From: Microbulbifer sp. A4B17
Lineage (GTDB): Bacteria; Pseudomonadota; Gammaproteobacteria; Pseudomonadales; Cellvibrionaceae
Assembly: GCF_003076275.1 (NCBI RefSeq)
Contig: NZ_CP029064.1
Span: forward strand, 3,700,001 to 3,764,000
Direction: 5' to 3'
DNA length: 64,000 nucleotides
This document shows positions 54,403 through 63,296 of this stretch, one piece after another. Each line of letters opens with the position of its first letter. Within the stretch, counting starts at the first letter, position 1. The notes under the pieces were generated by a model that saw nothing but the letters and a program-made list of their open reading frames with translations, made no database searches and was not told the DNA's origin. The translations under genes and the position numbers were made by a program.

Positions 54403-54623
54403 TTTGAGCATCCCAGTTTACTCTCTACGCCAACCGTAGACTTAAGTTCTATGGAGTTCCCCATCTCCCCTCCCTAATATTGGATATAGGATCAAACCAT
54501 TTGGACAGCGACTTATATTCGCGCATAATGCCCCGCGTTTATTGGTGTAGCAGCTACACCCCGAGGTGAGCAAGCTTTGTAATATCCCTACTTGCCTATT
54601 AACCAGCTACTGTGAATTTTTAT

Positions 54624-55010
54624 ATGAGCAACCCTGATTTAAGTGAAGTAATTAATCTCAACTGCGAAGATCGCTACGAGTATTTCCTGAGCATGGCTGG
54701 AGAAGAGCGGGAAATCTGGATACTAGTCGACAGTGAAAACTGCTTTCTAAAAATACATACCGATGAAGACGGTGGTTTTGAATACCTGCCAGTATGGCCA
54801 AACGCAGAGTTTGCCCAAGGATATGCTGAGAATGAAGCAGGCCTCAGCCCTAAAAGCATTCCCTTACCACAGTTCTTAAAAAAATGGCTTCCCGGCTTAA
54901 GAAATGACGATATTGAAATCGGTGTATTTCCTGCACCGGATAAAAGCGTATGGATTACTAATTCAGAAGAGTTAGAAGCCGACCTTCGACAAGAACTAAA
55001 CGTATTCTAA
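54624..55010 (+). CDS. DUF2750 domain protein
   Basis: 128 residues from the ATG at 54624 (MSNPDLSEVINLNCEDRYEYFLS). The order DRYEYFLSMAGEEREIWIL, YLPVWPNAEFAQGYAE, FLKKWLPGLRNDDIEIGVFPAPDK is the DUF2750 pattern. Cytoplasmic, function unknown. It stands alone between two terminators or promoters. Confidence 0.82.
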   Translation: MSNPDLSEVINLNCEDRYEYFLSMAGEEREIWILVDSENCFLKIHTDEDGGFEYLPVWPNAEFAQGYAENEAGLSPKSIPLPQFLKKWLPGLRNDDIEIGVFPAPDKSVWITNSEELEADLRQELNVF

Positions 55011-55092
55011 CTAAATAATCCACATTGAAGCTATCTCCTTAAACATCCTTCTGGGAAAATCCACTCCCAGTAAGACAAACAAAGATACCTTC

Positions 55093-55623
55093 TTAGTACG
55101 TCCCCCTTATAGGATAACGATTTTCAGGATTGCGAATAAATTCGATACCCACCAACAATGTCTGTAAGTCTGGCCTTGCAAATGGCGCATTAGAAATATC
55201 CACTATTTGCAAGTTTCCAGATTCATTGATAACAAAAACGCCTGGTTCAGAAAAGGGCCTGTCAGTTTCTTCCGGAGAGCGCGGTTTGGAAATATATAAT
55301 CCCAACTGCTGCATCTGTGGTATCGATAAGTCATAGCCGATAGAAAACCCTGGCTGAATTTTTTCCATATGCGAGGAAGCCTTTTTCTCCGTATCGGCAG
55401 AAACAGCAATCACATCAACACCCTCGGCATGATAGCGAGGTAGCAACACACTTAGCGCGCGTAAATATTTGGTACAGAGGGGGCAATGTTTGCCTCGGTA
55501 AGCCACTATCATTTGCCAGGGAAGGCTGCCCTCAGGCCTCCCCAACACCAGCTTTCCGCCACCCAACCGCTGTACTTCGATAGCAGGAAACTCGATACCT
55601 GCAGCCAGTTTTGTATTGCTCAT
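55093..55623 (-). CDS. Peroxiredoxin-like protein (AhpC/TSA family)
   Basis: About 176 residues with a thioredoxin fold. The active-site segment YRGKHCPLCTKYLRALSVL has CxxC, placing it in the PRX-like2 or AhpC-TSA-like group, not among typical 2-Cys enzymes. VDVIAVSADTEKKASSHMEK and SEPGVFVINESGNLQIVD follow. I chose the ATG at 55623. Upstream codons to 55662 are not conserved. Redox role inferred. Confidence 0.82.
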   Translation of the reverse strand: MSNTKLAAGIEFPAIEVQRLGGGKLVLGRPEGSLPWQMIVAYRGKHCPLCTKYLRALSVLLPRYHAEGVDVIAVSADTEKKASSHMEKIQPGFSIGYDLSIPQMQQLGLYISKPRSPEETDRPFSEPGVFVINESGNLQIVDISNAPFARPDLQTLLVGIEFIRNPENRYPIRGTY

Positions 55624-55694
55624 TACCATCCCATTTGAGAACATAAGTAGAGATTTAGTCAATCAATGAATCCCCCGTTAGTATAGGAGACTCG

Positions 55695-56609
55695 ATGAAA
55701 AAGCCCTTTGCGCGGTTTCTATCATCACTGCTAGCAGCCGGATTGCTGAGTGGTTGCTCTGCTAGCCCCCAAAGTAACAACACTACTGACCAGCAACCCC
55801 AACCGCTAGAGTTTTTACCCGCTTTAAAAGGTGACTACTTCAAACTGGATTCAGCGATTGTTGGACGCCCCTACCATATTTATACCCGCCTGCCGGAGGA
55901 CTATGACCCAGACGGGAACATAGCTTACCCGGTAATTTACCTCCTCGACGGAGACTCCCTATTCCCTGTTCTGGCGACCAATCATCTATTTATGCATTTT
56001 GACGATTACGTCCCAGAAGCGATTATTGTCGGTATTGCCTATGGTTCATTTAGCCCCGAAATCAATCGTCGTAGCTTTGACTTTTCCCTACCGGATAACA
56101 GTGACACCCCCAAGTATGGTGGTGCAGTACAGTTTCTTAACTTCCTGGAACAGGAACTCTTACCGGCTGTTGAAAGCCGCTACGCGGTAAATCCTCAGCA
56201 GCGTGTGCTCTTCGGACAAAGTCGAGGGGGATATTTTGTGCTTTACACGGCATTTTCTAAGCCCGACTTGTTTAAAGGATTAATAGCCAGCAATGCCACC
56301 TTCCTACCACAACAGGAGTTTTTCTACAGGAAACCCGCGCAATCGACAAGGGAGGACCTGACTCTAGTAGTGACCAGCGGCTCCGAAGATATGCCAAACC
56401 TGCGCAACGATGCACTCTCCTGGCATAAGCACTGGAAAGAGCAAAAGAGTGCTCCCTGGAGTATCGCCTTTAAAACCATCCCAGGTGGCACTCATGCCGC
56501 AAACAGTACAGACAGCTACCGTTTTGGCATCCATGAAATTTTTCAAGAGGAAATTAATTTATCTCGCAAGGAAGCAGCGGAAAGGGCACAAGTTGTAGAG
56601 GATCATTAG
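55695..56609 (+). CDS. Lipoprotein esterase of the Fes/IroE-like alpha/beta hydrolase family
   Basis: 304 residues. The signal peptide ends in the lipobox LLSGC (cysteine about residue 21), so the protein is probably membrane-anchored in the periplasm. The domain resembles siderophore esterases: LPEDYDPDGNIAYPVIYLLDGDSLFP, the nucleophile in LFGQSRGGYFVLY, and GGTHAANS with the catalytic histidine. No siderophore genes are nearby, so the substrate is open. Confidence 0.84.
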   Translation: MKKPFARFLSSLLAAGLLSGCSASPQSNNTTDQQPQPLEFLPALKGDYFKLDSAIVGRPYHIYTRLPEDYDPDGNIAYPVIYLLDGDSLFPVLATNHLFMHFDDYVPEAIIVGIAYGSFSPEINRRSFDFSLPDNSDTPKYGGAVQFLNFLEQELLPAVESRYAVNPQQRVLFGQSRGGYFVLYTAFSKPDLFKGLIASNATFLPQQEFFYRKPAQSTREDLTLVVTSGSEDMPNLRNDALSWHKHWKEQKSAPWSIAFKTIPGGTHAANSTDSYRFGIHEIFQEEINLSRKEAAERAQVVEDH

Positions 56610-56652
56610 AATTACAGTCTTAAAACTGTAAAAAGGTGATTCATACAAACTA

Positions 56653-56682
56653 AAAAGCCCGCCTGAAAGCGGGCTTTTTTAA
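56653..56682. terminator. Bidirectional terminator between the esterase and lipase genes
   Basis: AAAAAGCCCGC and GCGGGCTTTTTT pair around CTGAAA. It serves the plus-strand esterase and the convergent minus-strand lipase-like gene. Confidence 0.9.
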
Positions 56683-56694
56683 CAGCCGAGTTAA

Positions 56695-57912
56695 TTACTC
56701 AGTACAGGCAGCGATACGACCGGCAGTGTTTTTACCGATACCGCAATCGAGACCGTCAGGAATGCCGGTATAGTCAGGAGCCATAATACCGCCATTGCGC
56801 TGGGCATCATGATCAGTATAAATGCTAGCCAGATTATAAGAGCGCGCCGTTCCCTTGTTGTCATTATCGCAGGAGAAAATAGCGCTTCCGTAAGCAATGC
56901 CCAAGAAAGTCTTGTACTCCTTCAGGTTTGACCATAGGTTGCGCTTCGCAGAACCGGAACAGTTCATCTGGGAAGCCAGGTTGATATAACCATCATCTTC
57001 ACCGCCTAACAGCAAGGAACTTGCGCTTGCAATTCCCGGGAATCCAGCATAACCACCAATGGTGTAAACAGGTGCTGCCAAATTGGTGCCAACATAGTTA
57101 CGAACAGTATAAACATCATTCGTTTGCAGATAACGCACGGCCGAACATTCACGGCCAATAAATAGATCGTTAATTACACTTTCAATCCAGCTACCATTAC
57201 ACAGGCGGTCAACAAACTCGGTACCCGTGATGGCCCCACCTGTAGTAAAGATCGCAGCGATACCACTGATTGCGGTGTCAAAGTCAACTTCAACCGCATA
57301 ATCATCATTCAAGCCGGCAACATTGTATGTTTCAGTTTTGGTCTTACAGCTCTTCCAAAACCAGGCACCAGTACAAACTTTGGAGCTCTTGGTTTCAGTA
57401 TTGGAATCGAACTGATTATATGCGCGATTGTAGTAAGGAGAGCCTGGTACTGCATTACCTGCCAGGTACATCATTTGCGCAGCACCCTGACTGTGGGCGA
57501 TCACCCAAAAGGTATCATCAGCTGCACACTGGTTATCGTGCTCATACCCATCCCCCTCACCGCTGCGAATAGCAATGATTTGGCGGGCAATCTCACCGGC
57601 GGTTCCATCATGCCAGTAAGGCATTTCACCTTCATCGGTAGAGTCGTAACCCACTACTCCGTAATTACCGCCATTAATGCGCAGCTGCTCGATAAAGTTA
57701 CTGCCAGAGTATTGATCAAAAAATGCCTCGCTCCAGTAATCCAAAGCCGGCTGCTCAAGATTACCTTGAGAGTTTGTACGCTGCTTGATATGGCCCTCTG
57801 TGCCATGGCCATGAACCAGGATATAGCAGTTATCTGCACTCGCTGATGTCGACCCCAAAAGCCCCGCTAATAAAAGAGAAAGGCTTGCACCCAATCGTTT
57901 ATAAAGTGTCAT
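56695..57912 (-). CDS. Secreted lipase-like alpha/beta hydrolase
   Basis: 405 residues with a signal peptide (about 1-27, LGASLSLLLAGLLGSTSASA). The oxyanion region is YILVHGHGTEGH, the nucleophile is in WVIAHSQGAAQMMYLAG, and many cysteines (about ten) suggest disulfides. The late HDAQRNGG could hold the catalytic histidine. It resembles secreted lipases or depolymerases only loosely, so the substrate is unknown. Confidence 0.72.
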   Translation of the reverse strand: MTLYKRLGASLSLLLAGLLGSTSASADNCYILVHGHGTEGHIKQRTNSQGNLEQPALDYWSEAFFDQYSGSNFIEQLRINGGNYGVVGYDSTDEGEMPYWHDGTAGEIARQIIAIRSGEGDGYEHDNQCAADDTFWVIAHSQGAAQMMYLAGNAVPGSPYYNRAYNQFDSNTETKSSKVCTGAWFWKSCKTKTETYNVAGLNDDYAVEVDFDTAISGIAAIFTTGGAITGTEFVDRLCNGSWIESVINDLFIGRECSAVRYLQTNDVYTVRNYVGTNLAAPVYTIGGYAGFPGIASASSLLLGGEDDGYINLASQMNCSGSAKRNLWSNLKEYKTFLGIAYGSAIFSCDNDNKGTARSYNLASIYTDHDAQRNGGIMAPDYTGIPDGLDCGIGKNTAGRIAACTE

Positions 57913-58626
57913 TGTGATGTCCTTTTATTTTTGCTCGGACTTAATTCCCAATTTATTAAATTGTCTTTTTATATTGCCGAGACTGTTTTTTGGCTTACGA
58001 AAGGTATCTGGTTAATAAGTGCCAAGAATATGACTAATAGCGCCACATAGATCTCCAGGGCGACAATGAAATTGACCAATCGGTCAAGAAGGGCTTCTGA
58101 ACTTAATGCAGTGTGATCCATTTCTCAAAATCTCTAATTTCCCAAGCCTAAACCGTGTCAAGTGGACCAGAGAGAAAGTGAGTAATGCTTACACAAATTT
58201 GAGATATAGCCCCCCAAAATTGAAAGATTGATATATTTGGAGAAGGTAGGCTTCGTATAAAATTTGACTTAACCCATATAAATTAAAGGAAATTATTTAA
58301 GTCTCATTTTTTATGTTTATACATATATCAAGATAGGTAATTAAGAATAAGCTATCTCCCCAAAATAAATACACATTATATTTCTAGTACAAATTCTGGC
58401 GTGGAAGTTAAACACTTAGTAGAAATTTCGAGATATAAATATATGCAGTAATCACCTTTGGGTAGAGAACAATGGTAGCCACTAAAATTCCAAAAATATG
58501 GAAAGCTTACTTCCATCCTGAAAAGTTAGCCGGCAACAACTAGAAACTATGAGAGAAATTTATATTGAGCATATTATCCACAGTTTACATAAATATCAGC
58601 AACCAAGCCTAAAGAGGGAATAAAAA
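57913..58626. other. AT-rich intergenic region
   Basis: About 710 bp without a credible gene. It presumably contains the promoters of the lipase-like gene (minus) and the methyltransferase gene (plus). No repeat or operator recognised. Confidence 0.45.
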
Positions 58627-59262
58627 GTGATAGATTCAAAAACATTTTGGGACAAAACTGCAGCCCGATACGAGAAAAGCCCAATAAGAGATTTAGATGC
58701 CTACAAAAGGAAATTGGCTATAACACAAGGGTATTTTAAATCAAACTGGTCTGTACTTGAGTTTGGATGTGGTACCGGCAGCACAGCTATTCATCATTCA
58801 CCACATGTGAACAACATTATTGCTACCGACATCTCTGACAAGATGCTGGAAATTGCCAAACAAAAAATGATAGATGCCTCAATAAAAAATATTATATTTC
58901 AGCAAGGAACGTTAGATACACTGGAGCTTACCAATGAGAGTTTCAATGCCATTTTAGGATTAAATATCCTACATCTACTGCAAGATATAGATACAGCAAT
59001 AGCTAGAACCTATGAACTATTAAAGCCTGGAGGTATATTTGTTTCTAGCACAGTGTTACTCAAAAAGAGCAATTGGAGACTTATATTGCCCATTATACAG
59101 TTCTTAAAGTTAGCCCCTTATGTTAATCCGCTTGACAAGCAAGACTTATCAAATAAACTCACTCAAGCTGGGTTTAGCATTGAAAAAGAGTGGCAGCCAG
59201 GAAAAGGGTCAGTATTTTTTGTCGCGAAAAAACAAGCCTCACCCAATAAAACATCACCTTAA
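58627..59262 (+). CDS. Class I SAM-dependent methyltransferase
   Basis: 211 residues. The SAM-binding motif I is SVLEFGCGTGSTAI, then NNIIATDISDKMLEIAKQKM, FNAILGLNILHLLQDI and LLKPGGIFVSSTVLL, the classic Methyltransf_11/25 order. Substrate unknown. The start is GTG behind a GAGGGA sequence. It is AT-rich, unlike the housekeeping genes, and sits just before the IS3 element, which suggests accessory DNA. Confidence 0.85.
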   Translation: MIDSKTFWDKTAARYEKSPIRDLDAYKRKLAITQGYFKSNWSVLEFGCGTGSTAIHHSPHVNNIIATDISDKMLEIAKQKMIDASIKNIIFQQGTLDTLELTNESFNAILGLNILHLLQDIDTAIARTYELLKPGGIFVSSTVLLKKSNWRLILPIIQFLKLAPYVNPLDKQDLSNKLTQAGFSIEKEWQPGKGSVFFVAKKQASPNKTSP

Positions 59263-59564
59263 ATAATACTTAAGCTCACACCACTAAATTCCTATAAACA
59301 CTAAACAACCTACAATAACCATCCACCTGAAACCCCCAAATTATTCGAGAGTTTCAAGCTCAACAAGCACAATTACTGGGATACTAATAATCCCTCAAAT
59401 AAACTAATCACGAAGTAACTATGGATTACTTAAAGCTAATACCCATAAAGTCACTGGTTTTATCGCCATCTAAATCGGCACATACAACATTATCGTCCGT
59501 ATGTAGTGGTCTAATCCTTCCGGACACTTCGCTAAGATGGTAAAACTACCAAGCGAGGTGAAGT

Positions 59565-59855
59565 ATGACAACAAAAGGTACACGTCGGCATTTCAAGCCG
59601 GAATTTAAGAAAGACGCCGTAGCGCTAGTCTCTGAGCAAGGGTATTCAATTCCTAAAGCAGCAGAGGCTGTAGGAACAACAACCAATAACCTGCGACGCT
59701 GGATAAAGGAACTGAAGCAGGAAGAAGACGGTGTGAGGTTGGATGTAGGCGAGCGCGCAGAATTAGAGCGATTACGACGTGAAAATAAGCAGTTGCGGAT
59801 GGAGAAAGAAATCCTAAAAAAGGCCAGCGCCTTCTTTGCGAAAGAAATGAAATAA
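59565..59855 (+). CDS. IS3-family transposase OrfA
   Basis: 96 residues. The helix-turn-helix part is RHFKPEFKKDAVALVSEQGYSIPKAAEAVGTTTNNLRRWIKEL, followed by a leucine-zipper-like ELERLRRENKQLRMEKEILKKASAFF. Near the end an A-AAA-AAG heptamer (59816-59822) is in the right frame for -1 slippage into orfB. Confidence 0.95.
   Translation: MTTKGTRRHFKPEFKKDAVALVSEQGYSIPKAAEAVGTTTNNLRRWIKELKQEEDGVRLDVGERAELERLRRENKQLRMEKEILKKASAFFAKEMK
59816..59822 (+). promoter_or_regulatory. Programmed -1 frameshift heptamer A AAA AAG
   Basis: In the orfA frame the codons are CTA AAA AAG, forming A-AAA-AAG, the most efficient known bacterial -1 slippery sequence. The -1 frame downstream leads without a stop into orfB (through LLCERNEIKYSFIEKQQG). 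Confidence 0.85.
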
Positions 59856-59899
59856 AGTACAGCTTTATTGAAAAACAGCAAGGCAGCTTTCCTGTTAGG

Positions 59900-60703
59900 G
59901 TGCTCTGCCGGGTAATGCAGGTAAGTAAGACTAGTTATTACGACTGGTGTTACCGTGGCAATAGCTCAATAGATGCTCAAACATGGCAATTATGCCATCG
60001 TTTGAAGGCCCTATTTGCAGAATCTAGACAGAGTCTCGGAAGTCGTCGGCTAATGAAGCTGTTACGTAAAGAAGGCTTTGAAGTCGGGCGCTATCGAGTC
60101 CGCAAGCTCATGAAAAAGCTAGGCTTGGCAGTAAAGCGCAAGAAGCGATTTACACTGACGACAGACAGTAAACATCACCTGCCGGTCGCAGAGAACCTTC
60201 TTAATAGGGAGTTCTCACCGAGTGCTAAAAACCAAGTCTGGACGACTGATATTACATATATTTGGACTTCGCAGGGCTGGCTGTACTTGGCGGTAGTGAT
60301 TGATCTCTATTCTCGCAGGATTGTTGGTTGGCATCTAGATCGAAAGATGGAAACGGCCCTGGTAACTCGTGCGTTGATGATGGCTGTCAATTTGCGTACG
60401 CCCCCAAAAGGTCTCCTGCATCACTCTGATCGTGGCAGTCAGTATGCCAGCCATACCTACCAAACGTTATTGAGTCAGCAGGGGATGGTGTGTTCAATGA
60501 GCCGTAAGGGAAATTGTTGGGACAACGCACCGACTGAACGTTTCTTCAGTAGCTTGAAGCGGGAGTGGTTAACGGAAAACCTCTATCCGACAAGGGAGGA
60601 TGCGGTAGCAGATGTAAGGGCCTATATTGCTTATTACAACTCACGCAGAATACATACAACACTGGGAGACCTAGCCCCGATCGAATTTGAGAAATGTGCT
60701 TAA
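59900..60703 (+). CDS. IS3-family transposase OrfB (DDE integrase core)
   Basis: 267 residues counted from a GTG. In practice it is made as an OrfAB fusion through the -1 frameshift, and coding continues upstream to about 59824. The rve domain shows the DDE triad: WTTDITYI, LHHSDRGSQY and DNAPTERFFSSLKREW, with the final RRIHTTLGDLAPIEFE typical of IS3. Confidence 0.95.
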   Translation: MLCRVMQVSKTSYYDWCYRGNSSIDAQTWQLCHRLKALFAESRQSLGSRRLMKLLRKEGFEVGRYRVRKLMKKLGLAVKRKKRFTLTTDSKHHLPVAENLLNREFSPSAKNQVWTTDITYIWTSQGWLYLAVVIDLYSRRIVGWHLDRKMETALVTRALMMAVNLRTPPKGLLHHSDRGSQYASHTYQTLLSQQGMVCSMSRKGNCWDNAPTERFFSSLKREWLTENLYPTREDAVADVRAYIAYYNSRRIHTTLGDLAPIEFEKCA

Positions 60704-60981
60704 AGAAGTGTCCGGTTGGAGTTGACCACAACAGTATACCTGACCACAATACTTCTATCTGAGGTAATAGCAGCCATCGTCATAGACAAAATTGAATTAA
60801 GCTGGCGATCGGTTGCTTGATCAGAAGTTTTGAAGATCCAATTTCCCTCTTCAAACCTCACCCAAACATTTTCGGCGTCAAGGCCAAGCCAAACATGCTC
60901 AGGGGTAAAGGTACACTCAGTCCAAGCAAGTGCTGAATTGGAAAAACCAATCGCAGCCAAAAATAAAAAAATCTTTTTCAT

Positions 60982-61599
60982 AACTAATACTCACTCTAGC
61001 TAACAGAATATAAATACTCACTTGCAAATACAAAACTGTAAAGGTTCAAAACCCGGATGAGATTACACCAACATTCACACCAAGTCACCCTTAAAACTAT
61101 ATTGTTCCTATATTAATCGCCACATGACTGAAAAGTGACAACTACCCTAATTGGTTTAGTCAAATACAGGGTAATCTTATATTTTTGGACTGGAAAAAGA
61201 GGTGACGACATCGTCCTGACAACATAACAGGTCAAAATCTATATAGTTCAAAAAAGGTACGGAAATCTTACCTTTAATAGGACTATTTAACCAGTTAAGG
61301 CATAAAAACCCCTGAAGCCATCATTAACAACCTGAGAAAAAGGATGAAGTAATACAAATGTACAAACTAGAACGTACATTATATCCTGTTGACCACAATG
61401 AATAATCAAAACTTGAACCAGAAAAATACACCATCCACAGAGCGGATGGATTAATGCGAACCAACATCATATAATAGTAAAGTCTCCCACCTTACTCTAA
61501 CTATCTGTGTATTAAGATACACAAAGTCAGAAGTTGCCGATAAAACTGTGGAATAGACAATTAACACAATCATACCAAAAGCAGGGGCCAATATATATT
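60982..61599. other. Intergenic region between two paralogous secreted-protein genes
   Basis: About 620 bp, AT-rich, between divergent starts of the split gene and its paralogue. No gene is supported. Confidence 0.4.
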
Positions 61600-61935
61600 A
61601 TGAGATCTAAACTAGCAGCAATTCTAACAGCAGGTCTTCTAAGTACTCATAGCTATGCAGCAGAATACTCTGGGAGGACAACCATCGAACAGATTTCTCT
61701 TGGATGGGGCACTAAAAGAGTAAACCTAACACTAAAAGATGAAATGCCGGACCCACTTGATTGTAGCGATGCAGTGTACATGGTTCAGGCCGATGAAAGT
61801 GCACCGAATTTGGACCATATTCTTTCTATTGCCCTTAGCGCTCATACCGCAGGAAAAGAAGTAAATCTAATAATAGATGATTCAAACTGTTCAGCTGGAG
61901 GAAACATTAAATTACTTTCCATTCTAATTAGATAA
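61600..61935 (+). CDS. Small secreted protein, paralogue of the IS-split gene
   Basis: 111 residues from the ATG at 61600. A signal peptide is clear (MRSKLAAILTAGLLSTHSYA). The mature part follows the same order as the split gene: IEQISLGWGTKRVNLTL parallels EHVWLGLDAENVWVRF, and NLDHILSIALSAHTAGKEVNLIIDDSNC parallels QLNSILSMTMAAITSDRSIVVRYTDDNVVC. It belongs to a family of about 110-residue secreted proteins of unknown role. Longer starts at 61534 lack a signal peptide at the N-terminus. Confidence 0.75.
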   Translation: MRSKLAAILTAGLLSTHSYAAEYSGRTTIEQISLGWGTKRVNLTLKDEMPDPLDCSDAVYMVQADESAPNLDHILSIALSAHTAGKEVNLIIDDSNCSAGGNIKLLSILIR

Positions 61936-62325
61936 TCAATAGAATTTAATGTAAAAATATCCAGATCAGAATAAGAATTTTTGTTTTAACAAAAGCTAAT
62001 AAAAATTACTGATCTGGATTTATCAAATAAATATTAATGTTTGACAAGATTGAAATCATCCACTAACGGTCCATCATCCTTTCATTCTACTAGAGTTTAG
62101 TATAACTTAGTGTTTTATTAGGTGAGGCTACCCACACCAATCCAAACTATAAGTTGATCACAGATAAACGTCATGGGCCTGTTATCCCTTAGAGGATTAA
62201 ATTGGGCTCTATAAATTGGAGAGGTCAAAGCTAAGTCTCGCTCTTTTCATTTGAATCTAGAAAATAAACACACTCCGATCACAATGACAATTAACCAGAA
62301 AACGATTTAAATCAAAAAGGAATAA
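61936..62325. other. Intergenic region
   Basis: About 390 bp of AT-rich sequence with no recognisable element. Confidence 0.4.
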
Positions 62326-62598
62326 GCGCACAGCAAGCTCGAATGGACCCCCAAAAAACTACCACTTGTGGTTGGCGAGCGTATGAACACGTTTAAGAGA
62401 CTGCCTTTTCAGTTAGATCGCTACTTGGTACTGGTAAACTGGAGAGCCGGACATTTAGATCCGAGGAAGCGCGGCGCTATTTCTCATGACATCTTCCCTG
62501 TTCTCAAACGGATGGGTATCTCACCAAAACACTGGCTCTACCTAAATCGAAATTTTGAAAGCCGCTTTAAAGGCCTGGTGAGTCAGCAGGGGGGGTAG
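62326..62598 (+). pseudogene. Transposase remnant (Y1 / REP-associated type, C-terminus)
   Basis: An open frame of 90 codons following a stop. RLPFQLDRYLVLVNWRAG, LDPRKRGAISHDIFPVLKRMGISPKHWLYLNRNFESRFKGLVS match the C-terminal region of long IS200-like (Y1) transposases as I remember them. The catalytic HUH and Tyr parts are absent, so it is a decayed fragment. Confidence 0.65.
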
Positions 62599-62936
62599 AT
62601 AAGCTTGCATCCAACTCGACAATGCTAGTTCAGCGTTATAAACGACTGCCGGCGCTTCCTTTCTGCTAAACCCTGCTAATTCCCATGTGGTTTCCCAACG
62701 CTATTCTTCTGCTTTTATCCAAATTCAATATTTCAAGCCCCAGGTGAAACTCTCCACAACTTCATAGCGCTTAGCGCTAAACCAAGTTGAGATGACTGTT
62801 AGAGATAGTCATCAACAATACTACTAGAACCCCTCTCTAATCTATGGAGCTTATTGCCACATTACTTTAGACTCGAGCTATTTAGCGCTGATGACCATCG
62901 GAAGAAGTTCTACTCTATTCTAAATATATCATCACC
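62599..62936. other. Intergenic region
   Basis: About 340 bp between the transposase remnant and the candidate immunity gene. No feature is recognised. Confidence 0.4.
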
Positions 62937-63287
62937 TCAACTTCTAACTTTAAGAGCTAAATCTTCACAAATTATATCAATGATAGTACTTCCATGAATT
63001 TTAATTATATGAAATTTTCTATTAATCATACTTTGAGCATCTAAATCAAACAAATAATAACTAACATCTTTTTCTTCTATTTCTCGATATTCATGAGAAA
63101 CATCAACCACTGCTATCTCATCTTCCTCCATATCTAATATATCGTTGGATATGCTGAGATATAAGATTCTCAAAAACTGAACATCTTTAACACCTTCATT
63201 GGTAGACACCGTTAATATAAATTTTTTTCTATCGGACAAGTTAACATTTTCAATAAAACTAATATCAATTGATGATAAAAGTGTCAC
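62937..63287 (-). CDS. Candidate immunity protein
   Basis: 116 residues, acidic (MTLLSSIDISFIENVNLSDR, then MEEDEIAVVDVSHEYREIEEKDVSYYLFDLDAQ). No signal or membrane segment and no recognised family. It starts 9 bp after the stop of the toxin-like gene. Small acidic proteins in this position usually are cognate immunity proteins. This is inferred from position only. Confidence 0.6.
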   Translation of the reverse strand: MTLLSSIDISFIENVNLSDRKKFILTVSTNEGVKDVQFLRILYLSISNDILDMEEDEIAVVDVSHEYREIEEKDVSYYLFDLDAQSMINRKFHIIKIHGSTIIDIICEDLALKVRS

Positions 63288-63296
63288 AATATCTCC

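Larger units (their letters stand above)
59502..60733 (+). mobile_element. Intact IS3-family insertion sequence
   Basis: 1232 bp. The ends are TGTAGTGGTCTAATCCTTCC on the left and the inverse of TGTTGTGGTCAACTCCAACC on the right, continuing as CGGACACTTC on both, about 29 bp of imperfect inverted repeat. GTA flanks both ends (59499-59501, 60734-60736), the 3-bp target duplication expected for IS3. It carries orfA and orfB with a slippery frameshift site. Confidence 0.95.
59426..60981 (-). pseudogene. Small secreted protein gene split by the IS3-family element
   Basis: From ATG 60981 the frame encodes a signal peptide (MKKIFLFLAAIGFSNSALA) and a mature part to RSIVVRYT, where the IS begins at 60733. 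Left of the IS (59498-59426) the same frame resumes with DDNVVCADLDGDKTSDFMGI and ends SFK-stop. With one copy of the 3-bp target GTA removed, the two parts join in frame to about 107 residues. The intact version resembles the paralogue at 61600-61935. Confidence 0.85.

Noticed and set aside
58472-58543. 23-codon ORF beginning MVATKIPKIWK upstream of the methyltransferase
   Set aside because: No ribosome-binding site and no comparative support; likely chance.
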